Shown piece after piece: positions 23,039 through 34,632 of a DNA stretch of 64,000 nucleotides. The position numbers and the translations under genes are program-made. Under the pieces are notes generated by a model. That model saw nothing but the letters and a program-made list of their open reading frames with translations. It was not told the DNA's origin and made no database searches. Every line of letters starts with the position of its first letter. The first letter of the stretch is position 1. The DNA comes from Terebella lapidaria (Eukaryota > Annelida > Polychaeta > Terebellida > Terebellidae). Where the stretch lies: contig OX424560.1 of NCBI GenBank assembly GCA_949152475.1, positions 18,415,106-18,479,105 on the forward strand, in the 5' to 3' direction.

Positions 23039-23640
23039 GAACGAGACAATCAGATATTGCATACTCTCGCACCTCAGACTAAACTACCAAAATTACAGAC
23101 GTAACCCTAACATGTTTGACCTTGGGGCGATAATAGGTAGATTTGGTTACGACCATCGGTGATGTATCAAATGGTCGGTAATTGGCCATAATGAAATACA
23201 AAAATGATATAGCAAAAAGTAATCATGAATAAAAGTACAATTATTACGATTTTTCGATTACTACCTTATTTTTGACCAGGACCTGAATTCCTAACGCAGA
23301 CCTTTCAAATTTCGCAAGCTGTCTCAGAACTATGCATCATACAAAATACCCAATATTGTTCTAATTTGATTTTAGAATTACTATTACTTGAAATATCACA
23401 AACCGGTGATTTCAGCTGATGACTTACATTTTCGACCTTGGAAATAAGTAGATAATTTTTGTTGTAGGATCATCGGTCACACAACAAATGATGAGGATTG
23501 GCCACAGAAAAATACAAAAATAATAGGGACGATTAATCATCGATATAAGGGAATTTGCAATTGTTCCCTTTTTACCTTTTCTGTGACCTTGACCTTATCG
23601 GTGGCTTTGAGCTGTAAAATTTCACAGTGTTGCTTCTATG
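23039..23640 (+). repeat. Dispersed repeat family R1, copy 2
   Basis: It starts AACGAGACAATCAGATATTG and follows the same module order as 5293-5870 (GGGCGATAAT, GGTCGGTAATTGGCC, AAATACAAAAAT, GACCTTGACCTT, GAGCTGTAAAATTTCACAGT), with an internal second GGTCAC..GGATTGGCC module near 23490. Same orientation as copy 1. No coding capacity. Confidence 0.6.
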
Positions 23641-24571
23641 ACCAAGGCACCTCTCCTGAACGAAATCAGTTCAGGAGATGGCCAAATGGGCCAATTTCGA
23701 CCGGGTAATTCATCAGGAGCCAATTTTAGGGGGAAATGGTTGGCTGAATGGGCCACATTTGACCTGATCATTGACCAGCAGCCAATTTTAGGGAATAGAA
23801 ATGGAAAAAAAGGAAGAAAATCGCGTCGCAGCATCACTTTTTCGGGGACCCTAATAACCAGAACAATAATATTTTTTGGCCTCGTCTGACCGATAGCTGG
23901 CTGCGAAGCAGTGCAAATATTTCAGTAAGCCCACATACTAACACAATGTAAGGTAGATATAATCTGGCCTTCGACCACTCAAGGTGACAATAGGCCGAGC
24001 TCAGTGTTGCTATAAGATACAGAATACGTTCCCTATATACTCAAATTAGAGACTTAAACTGCACCGTCATGGGCTCTGCCTCTCAATGACATTGCCATAC
24101 TAGATCTAATTGTCATTGAGTTCGATGACCCAATATCTCATCTGAGTTCAGTATTATACTTTGAATAGACATTACTAAGCTGTATCTACATGTACTGGTA
24201 TTCCTCATGCAGAGTCCAAATTTCAGAATCGGGTCCTTCAGGTTCACCATACAAAGTCGTCTGAGGTAAAATTCGAGATCACCAATAGATCCACCACATA
24301 TGCCTTTTAATATGCTCATAATACATTCCTAGGTTCTGCTTTCTAGCATTGAGTTTCAAAACTACATTTTTGCCTTTCGAGTGATTCAATGCACACAATT
24401 TGCACTTCACAAATGAAAGCTAAATTTAGATGTTCGCACAGAATAAAGAAATGATCACGCGGATTTCCATAGATTATCTCAGAAGTCATTTCGGGCCCGC
24501 TAAAAGGACAAAGAGGATTCAGTACAGGACAATATTGTTGTAACCTTTATTCTGGTGAATATACAGGAAAC
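23641..24571. other. Noncoding DNA between R1 copy 2 and LTR element A
   Basis: No gene or recognised repeat. A short inverted repeat built on 'tcctgaac/gttcagga' lies near 23653-23672. The region ends at the insertion site of the LTR retrotransposon. Confidence 0.5.
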
Positions 24572-24575
24572 TTCG

Positions 24576-25307
24576 TGTGAAGAATATCGTTCACGGCCGA
24601 TATTAAGCCGGTTTAACTGGGTCGTCGTGTGATACAATAAGCCGGCAGTTTCAATTTAACTGTTTATTGTGGTGATAAAGACTGATGATCAATCACGCAC
24701 AATCAGGGTCGCACTCTCACCTACGTCGGGTGATATCCCAGTCTATATTCTATATTCCTAATATAGTCCTTTATACAACTTGCACGTATATCCGATAGAT
24801 TATATATATTAATATCGACAGTCTCACAGGAACTTTTGTATATACGTCCTGCCACTGGGATTTACACTACACTTCTGCGCAGAAGACCGGGGCCGAGGGA
24901 CCATGTGGCTGTGTAATTTCCCGCCAAGTGTAAGCGGTGTTGTGATAGGTTGAATGTGTGGTGCAATGCGCTGATGTCACCGGGAAAGTGGGTTTCCCCG
25001 GCTCGTGTCAATACTTGGAATGCCTGTATGTGTGCACGTGATGTATGGAGTATGTGTGTCAAGTTCTATGTTTAGAAGTCAGTGCATGTGAAGGTCAAGG
25101 TCGAGTAAACGGGGCCGAGTGTACTGAGCTAGCGGGGCCGCAGGTGCGTGGTTTGACCTGTGTAAGTAACCATGACTACATGGAGTTTATGCTTGTGATC
25201 GTATAGTGTGTACTTGTCCTGTATGTAAGTCATGTAGAATGAATGTTTGTTGTGGAAATGTGTAGTGCGCGGGAGGGACGGGAGTAACAGTCGCTAAAAT
25301 TACTACA
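24576..25307 (-). repeat. Copy A 3' LTR
   Basis: 732 bp, apparently identical to the LTR at 37231-37962. In the minus-strand sense it carries TATAAA at 24775-24770 and AATAAA at 24668-24663. In this copy these would serve transcript end formation. Confidence 0.93.
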
Positions 25308-25309
25308 TA

Positions 25310-25320
25310 ACACCCCTTCA
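25310..25320 (-). promoter_or_regulatory. Copy A polypurine tract
   Basis: TGAAGGGGTGT in the minus sense, two bases before the 3' LTR, is where plus-strand DNA synthesis would be primed. It is short for a polypurine tract. The same 11-mer recurs three times near the start of pol. Confidence 0.6.
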
Positions 25321-25810
25321 TTAATCCTACGCCCTCGGGATTACCCTCCCCGGACCCTACCGTCGCCAAAAACTAAACAATAAAAAGCTAAAAAGTCCTA
25401 AAGGTCAAACCCAAAAGCACTCACACACACACGCCGCGCGACATGAGAAAACACTTCATACAATAAAAATTCCTAACCGTCAAAATAAACGTCAGCAGTC
25501 AGTCTGTCAGCAGTCTCTACGATGATACATATACAAATACATGCACAACAATGAATGGAATGTATGATATGGAATGATAAACAAAACTCCTCGACGTTTC
25601 AAAGCGAAACGGAACTATAACTTTAAGAGTCTACTGAACTGAAATAAAATGTAGATTAAATTTAACTAAAATTACATGTATAAAAACAAAAAGCCATGAC
25701 TAGGATATTAAATGTATATGTACACTATTTACAATATATATATGCCGTGACCAGAATTGTTTTGGTCACTCGGGGCCGCATCAAAGGGGCCGAACAGTTC
25801 GGGGTCGTAT

Positions 25811-28609
25811 TTACTTGTCCTCCCGTTCACGCCTGCTGGCGGGAGGAGGCGGGGCCGCTGGCGATGCCTGCCGCATCAGCTGTAGCTGTTCGTCCGGGGG
25901 TAGTCTGGGCAGGATGGACACGATCGTGGCCAACAACTCCCCCGGGATGGTCGGTGTGGTCGGGGTCGACGGAGCTTGTGCCTCCGATGGCGTCGGGGTC
26001 GAAGTCGCTCGAAGCCGAGTGATTTCCTGTCGTTGGTGGGCGACTTGGTCCTCCAACTGAGTCACACGGACTCGAAGCCGTAGATTCTCTTCGGACAGGG
26101 CGTCCGGGAACGTGGGCTGGTGGCGCTCATGCAGAGCACCCATCCCAAAGCCGACAGACAGGCCGTTATATTCTGCCTGCCTGATGTGGTGATCCAGGGC
26201 CGACAGGTACTCCCGACGAATCAGTCGCAAGTACTGGTGCGCTAAATCGTCAGCGCGGGCGAGTGACAGGGTCGGAAGGTGCTCCTCCGGTTCTGACGGC
26301 AGAAGCAAGGGGTCGGCATTATGGGCGGCCTGTTCGAGACGAGCCGTCCAAAAGTCCTCGTGGAATCCGAGGTAGTTCGGGAGCCGCTGGGCGTCCTCAT
26401 CCCGTAGGAAGTCTGTGAGGTCGGGATTCTGGCCGGGTAGTGCCTGCAGGCCGGGAAGCGAGCGGGTCGCCAAACGTCTGCCGTGTTGCCGCAGGAACTG
26501 GAAATCGGCCGCGAACTCGCCGGATCCATGAAGCGGCAGACGCTCGTCGAGGTCTCTGTGGAGTGACTCGAGCTGCTCTGGGTCGTCCACTTGGAGTCGG
26601 GGCCGGTCTCGATCGGTGCCGCGTGTCGGAACGGAACGCAGAGGTTCCACTTCCTCCGTGAGGTACGGCGGGAGCGGGACGGGTTCCACCATCCGTCGTG
26701 AAGGCTCCGGTGAAGATTCCGGGGTCGAAAACGGTGTCGGGGTCGCACGTACAGGAGATCCGGGTGCAATCTCCCTGAGTGGAGGTGGCCGATCCTCAAC
26801 TGGACTCTTCGGCTCGGGAGTCTCCTTGCCGGTTGATGACGATACCGGTGTGGTATTCAGGGGTCGACTTGGGAGTGGCGGATACTCCTCAGGTGGAGGG
26901 ACCAATCCCTCACGGACTCGGTAGTCCGTGACGTTAGAGGCCGTGGGTCGTTCCACAACCATCCGCCGGGGTATGATATCCGACGGCCGAGCTCTAGACG
27001 GGGTCGAAGATGTCACTGTGGTGACCGGTCGAGTTGTCGCTGGCGACACCACTGTCGCAAACGAAGCCGTCGTGACGACCGCCGAGGCCGAAACACCGGT
27101 GGTCGTTGTCGGGACCTCCTCCGCCGTGCTCACTGATGTCGTCTGGTAGTTTATGGGCCGAACGAAGAAGATCGTACTGGGTCGTCGAATTCGAACCCGC
27201 GTGTTCATGGTCTCGATGTCACTGACCATGCGGGTAAGCCGAATCTCGTCTGCCGGGGTCGAAGCACGATTGTACTCCAGTCGACGGAGTACCTGTTGCA
27301 CTTCCGGGGCCGAGTTGGGCGGATACTGCTCAAAGAGCTCTGGCGCCATGTGCCAGATGCCGAACGTCAGGACGGTGTTGACATCCCTCCTGAAGATCGG
27401 GATGTTGGCCGGAACTCTTGGGGGTCGATAATTCGGGTTCGGCTGCATGTCGACTCTGCAGCGCAGCGCGAACCTGACGAGCATGGGGCCGGATGCCGAT
27501 AGTCGTCCTTCCTGGTAGAAGGGGAACGACGTCACGTGTTGCGGGGTCGCTTGAGACAGATGCCGGAACATCTCCTCCTGGGCCAATGTCCGGAAGCCGT
27601 CGCGGGCCGGACACACGAAGTAGCGCAGGAACGGAAAATGATACGCTAGCACGTGCGCATCAAGACTCTGGGCCGTCCGAAAAGGTCCGCGTCGTGGCAC
27701 GGAGGACCACTGTCGTTCTCCTGCTCCCTCCTCTTCGCCGATGCAGAAGGGGCACTCGAATCGACCGTCTCCACGCTGTAGCGGGGCCAATGTGAGGAGG
27801 TTTCCCTCCGACAGGGTCGACTGCTCATCGAAGTTATGGATGTGGCCGTATCCAGCGCTCCGATTTCGCTTACTGAGTGGAACCTTGTTCCAGTCTATGG
27901 GCCGAGTTCCGTAGGGTGTCACGGGAGGTGGCACCAATTCCATTAACTCCGCCACTTGCCGACGGAAAGTCGAGGTCGGGGCCGTAATAGCAGATCCGCC
28001 GCTGGAGCGTGACGAACTGCTGGAGGTCGATCGGGCTCCCGCTCCATGCTTCTTCTTGAAAGAAGTATAAGTTCTCTTGTTTGGAGAACGGGAGGCCGCA
28101 GGTCGTGCTACCGCTGAACCGGAAGCGGGTGAAGTCGGGGCCGGAGCGATCGGGGCGATCACCTGATTTGCTGGGTCGGGTTGGCGGCTCGCGGTGGCGA
28201 CTCGTTGAGCTTCTTGGGCCGCTTGTCGTGCCTCAATCGCACGCTGGACGATACTTCCGCCCTCCTCGAGTCGGCGGAAGCGTTCGGGGTCGATATTGAA
28301 GATATCATCCGGAGTCGGGCTCGGTGTATGGCGCTCTCCTCGTTGCGCCAGCTTGCTCCGGGCCGTTTTGGGTCGCGCTCCCTTTTCTGATCCGCTTGCC
28401 GTGTCACTGAGCGTGACTGGATCGCGCTGTTCAGGCTGCGAGTCGGGGCCGGACGAAACTTCGTTGTCGGGGACGACTATAGGATGATCCGATTCATCCC
28501 CGGTGTCGATTACTTGGACAGTGATGTTATCGCCGTCCAACTTAACTGTGCGGGGCCGATTGTCACCTGGGTCGCTATTTTCCCGGTCGTCTCCGGGTTT
28601 GTCAGCCAT
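25811..28609 (-). CDS. ORF3 of copy A, unknown accessory protein (932 aa)
   Basis: I do not recognise a family. The ATG at 28609 opens 932 uninterrupted codons downstream of pol, the position where some gypsy elements carry env, but there is no signal peptide or membrane segment. The N-terminus (1-110) is acidic, 175-210 is basic/serine-rich, and 286-357 holds Cys286, Cys289, His319, His324, Cys333 and His350, a C2H2-like arrangement with long spacing. A Pro/Thr/Ser-rich middle and a C-terminal coiled coil (about 838-875) follow. It differs from copy B at about four residues (position 12, the DNE-V-SSG site, TAR-S-KL and YP-P-LPS). A nucleic-acid-binding role is inference. It is probably expressed from a spliced or internal transcript. 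Confidence 0.8.
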   Translation of the reverse strand: MADKPGDDRENSDPGDNRPRTVKLDGDNITVQVIDTGDESDHPIVVPDNEVSSGPDSQPEQRDPVTLSDTASGSEKGARPKTARSKLAQRGERHTPSPTPDDIFNIDPERFRRLEEGGSIVQRAIEARQAAQEAQRVATASRQPDPANQVIAPIAPAPTSPASGSAVARPAASRSPNKRTYTSFKKKHGAGARSTSSSSSRSSGGSAITAPTSTFRRQVAELMELVPPPVTPYGTRPIDWNKVPLSKRNRSAGYGHIHNFDEQSTLSEGNLLTLAPLQRGDGRFECPFCIGEEEGAGERQWSSVPRRGPFRTAQSLDAHVLAYHFPFLRYFVCPARDGFRTLAQEEMFRHLSQATPQHVTSFPFYQEGRLSASGPMLVRFALRCRVDMQPNPNYRPPRVPANIPIFRRDVNTVLTFGIWHMAPELFEQYPPNSAPEVQQVLRRLEYNRASTPADEIRLTRMVSDIETMNTRVRIRRPSTIFFVRPINYQTTSVSTAEEVPTTTTGVSASAVVTTASFATVVSPATTRPVTTVTSSTPSRARPSDIIPRRMVVERPTASNVTDYRVREGLVPPPEEYPPLPSRPLNTTPVSSSTGKETPEPKSPVEDRPPPLREIAPGSPVRATPTPFSTPESSPEPSRRMVEPVPLPPYLTEEVEPLRSVPTRGTDRDRPRLQVDDPEQLESLHRDLDERLPLHGSGEFAADFQFLRQHGRRLATRSLPGLQALPGQNPDLTDFLRDEDAQRLPNYLGFHEDFWTARLEQAAHNADPLLLPSEPEEHLPTLSLARADDLAHQYLRLIRREYLSALDHHIRQAEYNGLSVGFGMGALHERHQPTFPDALSEENLRLRVRVTQLEDQVAHQRQEITRLRATSTPTPSEAQAPSTPTTPTIPGELLATIVSILPRLPPDEQLQLMRQASPAAPPPPASRREREDK

Positions 28610-30057
28610 GCTGACGGGCCGAAATCAAGCCGAAGTACTTCCCAAGTACTGACTAGGCTGGCTGTAACAAAGTCTGGATTTCTTCAAAACCAGCCTAGTT
28701 CAAATGCCGATAATACAAGCCGAATTAACTCCAAAGTCTTGTGACCAGGATTTCAATGATATCACAGTCTATAGGCCGATAAATATTGTTCGATTAGCAC
28801 AGTTTCTATAACAATAGTCTGTATCTCAATAGCCGAAACTTCTGACAATAGTCCTTCTCCTCCAAAGTCTCAGGCACAAGTGACCTGATTGCCGCTAATC
28901 TTCAATGCCGTACACAAAGATGCTGACAGCATCTCGATTCTTAGAACTGGGCCGGGGGGCGCTCTCTATATGTATAGAAAACGTCTTTACGCTATGTATC
29001 ATTGTTCCAAGCGTACACACAGCAAGGCGGGGCCGTCGTCAAGGAAACGCGGAGCGATCCTTCTCTGACCTCTTGGGTCAGTCCATTACGACAGTAGGGG
29101 TGTCCTCACACTGTCCAGATTTCCGTATGTCCATCTGCCGTCCCCTGGATAACTCGTGCCGAATCATTGTCTATTTATACTAGTCGACTGTTCAGATTAC
29201 TGGGCTCTTTTTGCCCGACGACTCACTATTGTAATTATTAGGGGCGACTTCATGTAGGTGCTGTAAACAGCTAAAATGTTTATTAGCGCTCGTGCGTGCC
29301 TTGTGAACTCATCAGTCCATCATTCCTTCTCCCACAAGTTAGCGCACAATAAACTACGGGGTCGAGTTGCTGTTTCACAGACGACACACAGTTATTAAAG
29401 GCTGAGATATGAATATCAATCACTCACAGGGGCGGACATCGTTCCATTCATTTTCAGCCAGTTCACAGGACGACGGGGCCGCAAATATTGTAGGGGTCGA
29501 AATTGCAATGATCTGGGTCGGTCACACCGCGGCGCTTTGAATATTTTGGGTGATGAATTTGGTGACAGGCCGCATCTTGGCATGATAGCTATGTAGTGAC
29601 TGGTTCACGTACCACTGGGCCGTTCCTCCGAATATTACATGGAGTGAGTAGAGGCTCTGTCGACGCATACTCCAGAACGAATCACACTATCACCTCTTCG
29701 ACAACTAAGTGGCCTTACTCACGGTGTGACTGGTTATTATCCTCTTCGGCTGGCACATGGATTGAAGCTTTACATGATAATCTTAGTCATTGCGTAACAT
29801 ACGCCTTGATCAATGGTACATGTTATACGGGGTCGAAACACATATCATCATGCAACCAATTTTTCACCAGCATCATAATTATAATATCATATCTAGTGTG
29901 TATATATCGAATTTGCCTCACTGACATCTTGTACATGTTAAATGCATATATTGTTATTGTAATATAATATATTATTATTGGGAAAGACATGATATCATAG
30001 TCCATTAGACATGCATAATTCATCATCAATGACATCAATCAGATAACAAGGCCGGGG
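28610..30057 (-). other. Copy A spacer between pol and ORF3
   Basis: About 1.45 kb without a supported ORF, part of the element and near-identical in copy B. It still carries the element-wide motif (seen on the plus strand as GGGTCG or GGGCCG), for example near 29035 and 29475. It could contain the splice acceptor or internal promoter for ORF3. Confidence 0.7.
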
Positions 30058-33000
30058 TTATCTGTAGCGGGCCGGTCTGCGTGCGTGGCGTCTGGGTCGA
30101 TTTGGTCGTGCAGGCGGGGGCGTAGCCTCGCTTGTCTCGGGGTCGGAAGATACCACAGGCTTTTGCCTGCGTGTCTTGCGTGCCGGTTTTGGAGTGTCGG
30201 AACTTGATCTACGTGATCTTTTCCGTTGCCGATGTCGACTTGAGCCGGATGAGGTCGGAGATCGCGATTGACGATCCTGGGTCGTTTGCGAATCAGACTC
30301 TGCTGTTTGGTCTGAATCAGTATGCCGATCTTGGACTGTTACCTCCCAAGGGTAATAGAACTCCTTGAGAAGTCCCATGGGGTCGGGTGACTGTTCTGGG
30401 TCGGACTTGCTTGACGACGACGTGGGTCGTACAGGGTCGGAGTAGATGTGGGCCGCTTGGTTGTCACCTTCGTATGGCTTGAGCACATCCAGATGAACAA
30501 CACGAGTGTTCCGAGGGTTGGAAACCAGGGCGATTCGGTAATCAACCTCGGTTACACGGTCGATGATCCTCCAGGGACCAGTCCAGGGCCGAGCGAACTT
30601 ATTATTCTGCGTGAGTGGCAGATAATAATACCGGACCAGTTCGCCTGGTTGAAACTGGGGTCGTGGTTTCGCGTGGGCGTCATAACCCATCTTTTGCCGA
30701 ATTGCCGCTTTCTCGAGATGGTCTTGTGCGAAACCGTGGGCCGTTCTGATGGCTTGCCGCAAATACTCCACATACTCCGGACCACACGGAGGTAGAGGCT
30801 CAGGGTCGTAGGTCGGAAACATGAGGTCGACTGGCAAGTTACACTCGTGTCCATACACCATCAGATGCGGGGTGCATCCCGTGGACGAGTGTACTGAGGT
30901 TCGATAGGCCATTAACACATATGGCAAGTGCAAGTCCCAATCGTTTGCACGATCGCTGACGAACGCACTCAGCATGTTGAGCAATGTCCTGTTGAATCGC
31001 TCAACCTGGCCGTCGCTCTGGGGTCGGTATGGGGTCGTACGAATCTTCTTAGCGCCCAGTAGACGCACAACATGCCGGAACAGGGACGACTCAAACTCAG
31101 TACCTTGATCGCTATGGACCGCTTTGGGGACACCGTGGTAGACTATCCACCGATTCACCAGGGTGTCGGCAACATTTTTGGCCGTATGTCGCCGTAGCGG
31201 AAAAGCGTCAGTGTACTTCGTGAAGTAGTCCGACACGACTAGCACATACCGATAGCCTCTTCCCGTGACCTTGTGGGTGTCGAGGATGTCCATCGCTATT
31301 CTGTCGAACGGCGCTCCTGTCGGTAGCTGTGTCAGGGGCGATCTTTTTGGGGCCGGTTTACCCTTGCGGGTCACACATTGCGGGCAGCGGGCACACCAGC
31401 GGGCGACGTCCAGCGCCAAGCCAGGCCAGTAGAATCGGCGCCTGACTCTCTCGATGGTACGCTGTATGCCGAGATGTCCGACAATCTTGAGGTCGTGTAG
31501 TTGGTGCAGAACTTGTGTCCTGAGTGCTACGGGGAGCACGGTTTGCACCACGGGCCGTCCAGCAGGGTCGGGTTTTATATGTCGAACTAGCACACCGTCT
31601 TGTAGCGCCAGGAGGTTCCAGCGGGAAACAAGTGTCTTTACCTCCTCTCCTTGGCGGGCGACTTCTCGTGAGTCGGGCTTGGTGCCGGCTAGTATCCATT
31701 GCCGCACTTTTCCGACGCTGGGGTCGGCTTGCTGTGCCGCGACAATGTCCTGGGTCGAATAGTCCGAAAGCCACTTTTGTCCATCAAGTGTGGCGTCCAA
31801 AGCACGGACTCGAACAACTTGGCGTGCCGAAACTAGCTGGGGCAAGACCGGTGATGTTATCGAATCACTGTCCAGGAGGTCTGCCCTTGTCTGGGTCGGA
31901 ACAACAGTTATCCGACGAACTGGAAGTTCTCCGGAACTTGTTTCTGGGTCGGTCGGAGGTGTGACGAGTCGTCCGGGACAGTCTTGGTGTTTGCAACTGT
32001 GGCACCGTGACAAGCCGTCGGCGTTACCGTGTAATTTTCCGGGTCGATGCTCTATCCGAAAGTCATACTGCTGTAGCTTGGCGAGCCACCTAGCGAGCAT
32101 GCCGTCGGCGTCGCTGTAGTTTTTCAGCCACCTTAGCGAGCTATGGTCGGTTCGGAGGAGGAATTTCCTACCCCAGAGGTAGTGCCGATAGTGTTGCACC
32201 ATCTCAACTACTGCCAGTAGTTCCCGATAGGTGGTGCAATAGTTCCGCTGGGTCCGGGACAGGGTCTTGCTGGCGAACCCGATGGGGATCTCCTTCCCGT
32301 CAACCCTTTGTGAGAGGGCTCCTCCCACAGCAAAGCCGCTTGCATCCGTATCGAGGATGAAGTAGTCCTCCGGATTCTGGGTCGGATGAGCGAGCTTGGG
32401 CGCCTTGATGAGGGCGTCGCGGAGTCGCTGGAAAGCTCGTCGCTGGGCCGGTCCCCAAGTGAAGTGGCATTCACCTCGGGTAAGCGCTACGAGAGGTTCA
32501 GCGATCTCAGCGTAGTCCTTGATGAATCGCCTGTGGTAGTTGGCGAAACCAAGGAAAGCCCTGACGTCGGTGATCTCGCACGGGGTCGGCCATTCTCTGA
32601 TGGCTTTGACTTTGTTGGGGTCGACTCGGATTCCTTGGCCGCTCACTATGAACCCTAAGTACAAGATTTCCCGTTGAAATAACTCACACTTCTTGGGCTG
32701 AAGTTTCAGGCCTGCCGATCTGATTCGATCCAGGACCGCTTCCAGGTTTGCGAGTGCCTGATCGAATGTTCTGCCGTAAGCTATCACGTCGTCGAGATAG
32801 CACATACACCGGGTCCACAAGTAACCACGGAGTATGGTCTCCATAAGCCGTTCGAAGGTTGCCGGGGCGTTGCTAAGGCCGAATGGCATGACCTTAAACT
32901 GATAGAGTCCCTTCCTTGTGGCGAAGGCAGTCTTCGGTCTGTCGCTGGGGTCGACTTCAACCTGCCAGTAGCCAGAGGCCAGGTCTAGGGCCGAGAAGTA

Positions 33001-34632
33001 GTTGGCGCCTGCCAGGGCGTCATGAGTATCCTGAATGTTGGGCAAGGGATACGAATCCTTGCGGGTGACGTCATTCAGGAGCCGATAGTCGACACAGAAG
33101 CGTACCTGTCCGTTCTTCTTCCGCACGAGCACTACCTGTGCGCTCCAGGGCGAATCGGACGGCTCAATACACCCCAAGCGGAGCATCTTGTCGATCTCCT
33201 CGTCGATGATGCTTTGCTGTGCCTGAGGGACGCGTCGCTGTCGTTGTCGAATTGGGGCCGAGTTGCCGGTGTCGATTCTATGCTGGACGACTTGGGTCCG
33301 TCCCAGTTGGCCGTCTGGGTGCATAAATGTGTCCTGGTATTGGTGAACCAGGTTGGCGCAACGCCGATGCTGTTCCGGCGCTAGTCCGGCGCGATCCACC
33401 ATTTCTTGTAGATGTGGCGGTAGGTCGCGGTAGTGACTGGCGTCTACCGTGGCCGGGTCGGGCTCCTCTCCGGGTCGTGGCAGAGCTCCGACGACACTTT
33501 CGACAGGGCTTGCTATGGCGACAGGGTCGGAACGGGTGAGCGTAATGCCGGTATCTGCTGGATTGACTACCGACACCTTTACGCACTGCCGATTCAGGGT
33601 CGTAAGTGTTCTCCCCATGATGAGGTCGGTTTCCTCGGGAAAGGTCGTAAGTGGCTGGACTATCCTCGGGTGTTGTCGAACTCGAACTCGGGAAGTCGGG
33701 ACCAGCTCCACTATTGCTTCGCTGCGTGCGGGGACGGTGACAGCTCGTCGCACGGCCATTCTGACAACATTGGCCTCAATGTCTTTATGTGCGAACAGGA
33801 TTTCTTTGTGTACCTGTATCGTTCCTTCACCGTAATTCACTACAGCGTGAGCTTGCCGAAAAAAGTTCATGCCGAGAATCATGTCGTCATGTATGTCAGC
33901 CACACAAAAGGTTACGACCATATGGTTAGTTCCGACCTGTATTGAGAGGTCGATCAGTCCATCGATCGGGCTTGGCTGTCCGGTGACGTCACGAATAATA
34001 GCCGAAGTAGACCGCAAATGTCGCTGGTCAGCGGGGACGTGACGTAGCTGATCGCGTCGGAGCAGGGAGATCTGCGCTCCGGAGTCGAGTACAGCCTTTA
34101 TCGTCTTGTTTCCGACGTGTACCGGCAACTTCCAGCATTTGTGATTGGTGGCGCTGGAGTTGTTGATGACAGCCGGAATTTCGGGGTCGTCTAGCGGTGG
34201 CCGGAAGAGTGTGTGCAGAGGCGGCAGTTTGGATTCCGGTCCACTCGGAAAAGCGTAGAATCCTCCGTCGTCGGAGATCCACTCGATCTCGGACATGCTG
34301 TCCGTTCCGGTGCCGTTGGCGGTCGGGGGTGACACCCCTTCAGGACGACGGTCTCCACGTGGTGGTCGCTGTGGCCGCGGTGCGGACACCCCTTCATGAA
34401 AAGAGGCCGATTTCGGGGTCGGAGCTTGACATTTTGTACACACCCCTTCAAGGAGCTGAGGTGTGGGCTGGGCCGGCTGCGGGGTCGTTATTGGTGTCGT
34501 TACCGGTACAGTAGTCGTGACAACCGCAGATGTGGAGCGGGGAACGTTGTCCTGTTGTCTGGAAGGTCCTTGCTCCTCAGCACCTTCCCCTACTGGTTTG
34601 ACGACGGGGTCGGAGGTGTTGGTGGGGCCGGT
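30058..34632 (-). CDS. pol: Pol polyprotein of copy A (protease, RT, RNase H, integrase)
   Basis: The open frame lies -1 relative to gag and overlaps its end by about 43 nt, with no ATG before the domain region, so expression by -1 frameshifting is likely. From the GTG at 34443 it spans 1461 residues. It contains aspartic protease LDSGA (about 119), reverse transcriptase YLDDV (about 549), RNase H TDAS (about 699), an integrase HHCC zinc site (about 980-1021), a DD35E core (D about 1051, D1112, E1148) and a GPY/F-like FARPWTGPWRI segment. All catalytic residues are present and there is no stop or frameshift inside. It differs from copy B at four residues (GQP/S, PDP/S, QKM/L, RSR/H). The C-terminus is low-complexity and basic, not a chromodomain. 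Confidence 0.93.
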   Translation of the reverse strand, partial: TGPTNTSDPVVKPVGEGAEEQGPSRQQDNVPRSTSAVVTTTVPVTTPITTPQPAQPTPQLLEGVCTKCQAPTPKSASFHEGVSAPRPQRPPRGDRRPEGVSPPTANGTGTDSMSEIEWISDDGGFYAFPSGPESKLPPLHTLFRPPLDDPEIPAVINNSSATNHKCWKLPVHVGNKTIKAVLDSGAQISLLRRDQLRHVPADQRHLRSTSAIIRDVTGQPSPIDGLIDLSIQVGTNHMVVTFCVADIHDDMILGMNFFRQAHAVVNYGEGTIQVHKEILFAHKDIEANVVRMAVRRAVTVPARSEAIVELVPTSRVRVRQHPRIVQPLTTFPEETDLIMGRTLTTLNRQCVKVSVVNPADTGITLTRSDPVAIASPVESVVGALPRPGEEPDPATVDASHYRDLPPHLQEMVDRAGLAPEQHRRCANLVHQYQDTFMHPDGQLGRTQVVQHRIDTGNSAPIRQRQRRVPQAQQSIIDEEIDKMLRLGCIEPSDSPWSAQVVLVRKKNGQVRFCVDYRLLNDVTRKDSYPLPNIQDTHDALAGANYFSALDLASGYWQVEVDPSDRPKTAFATRKGLYQFKVMPFGLSNAPATFERLMETILRGYLWTRCMCYLDDVIAYGRTFDQALANLEAVLDRIRSAGLKLQPKKCELFQREILYLGFIVSGQGIRVDPNKVKAIREWPTPCEITDVRAFLGFANYHRRFIKDYAEIAEPLVALTRGECHFTWGPAQRRAFQRLRDALIKAPKLAHPTQNPEDYFILDTDASGFAVGGALSQRVDGKEIPIGFASKTLSRTQRNYCTTYRELLAVVEMVQHYRHYLWGRKFLLRTDHSSLRWLKNYSDADGMLARWLAKLQQYDFRIEHRPGKLHGNADGLSRCHSCKHQDCPGRLVTPPTDPETSSGELPVRRITVVPTQTRADLLDSDSITSPVLPQLVSARQVVRVRALDATLDGQKWLSDYSTQDIVAAQQADPSVGKVRQWILAGTKPDSREVARQGEEVKTLVSRWNLLALQDGVLVRHIKPDPAGRPVVQTVLPVALRTQVLHQLHDLKIVGHLGIQRTIERVRRRFYWPGLALDVARWCARCPQCVTRKGKPAPKRSPLTQLPTGAPFDRIAMDILDTHKVTGRGYRYVLVVSDYFTKYTDAFPLRRHTAKNVADTLVNRWIVYHGVPKAVHSDQGTEFESSLFRHVVRLLGAKKIRTTPYRPQSDGQVERFNRTLLNMLSAFVSDRANDWDLHLPYVLMAYRTSVHSSTGCTPHLMVYGHECNLPVDLMFPTYDPEPLPPCGPEYVEYLRQAIRTAHGFAQDHLEKAAIRQKMGYDAHAKPRPQFQPGELVRYYYLPLTQNNKFARPWTGPWRIIDRVTEVDYRIALVSNPRNTRVVHLDVLKPYEGDNQAAHIYSDPVRPTSSSSKSDPEQSPDPMGLLKEFYYPWEVTVQDRHTDSDQTAESDSQTTQDRQSRSPTSSGSSRHRQRKRSRRSSSDTPKPARKTRRQKPVVSSDPETSEATPPPARPNRPRRHARRPARYR
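34332..34450 (-). repeat. Copy A: three TGAAGGGGTGT boxes spaced 54 nt
   Basis: Copies at 34450-34440, 34396-34386 and 34342-34332 (minus sense) repeat the 11-mer that forms the polypurine tract next to the 3' LTR. The phase is constant, encoding EGV each time. Confidence 0.8.

Noticed and set aside
24571..24575. A clean 5-bp target duplication for copy A
   Set aside because: Only TTCG (4 bp) matches on both sides; a 5-bp version would need a lost base, so I report 4 bp.
25811..28609. ORF3 as an envelope gene making the element an endogenous retrovirus
   Set aside because: No signal peptide, membrane helix or cleavage site; Cys/His cluster and coiled coil point to an intracellular protein.
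30058..30500. Chromodomain at the end of Pol
   Set aside because: The C-terminus after the GPY/F-like region is basic and low-complexity without the chromodomain aromatic residues.
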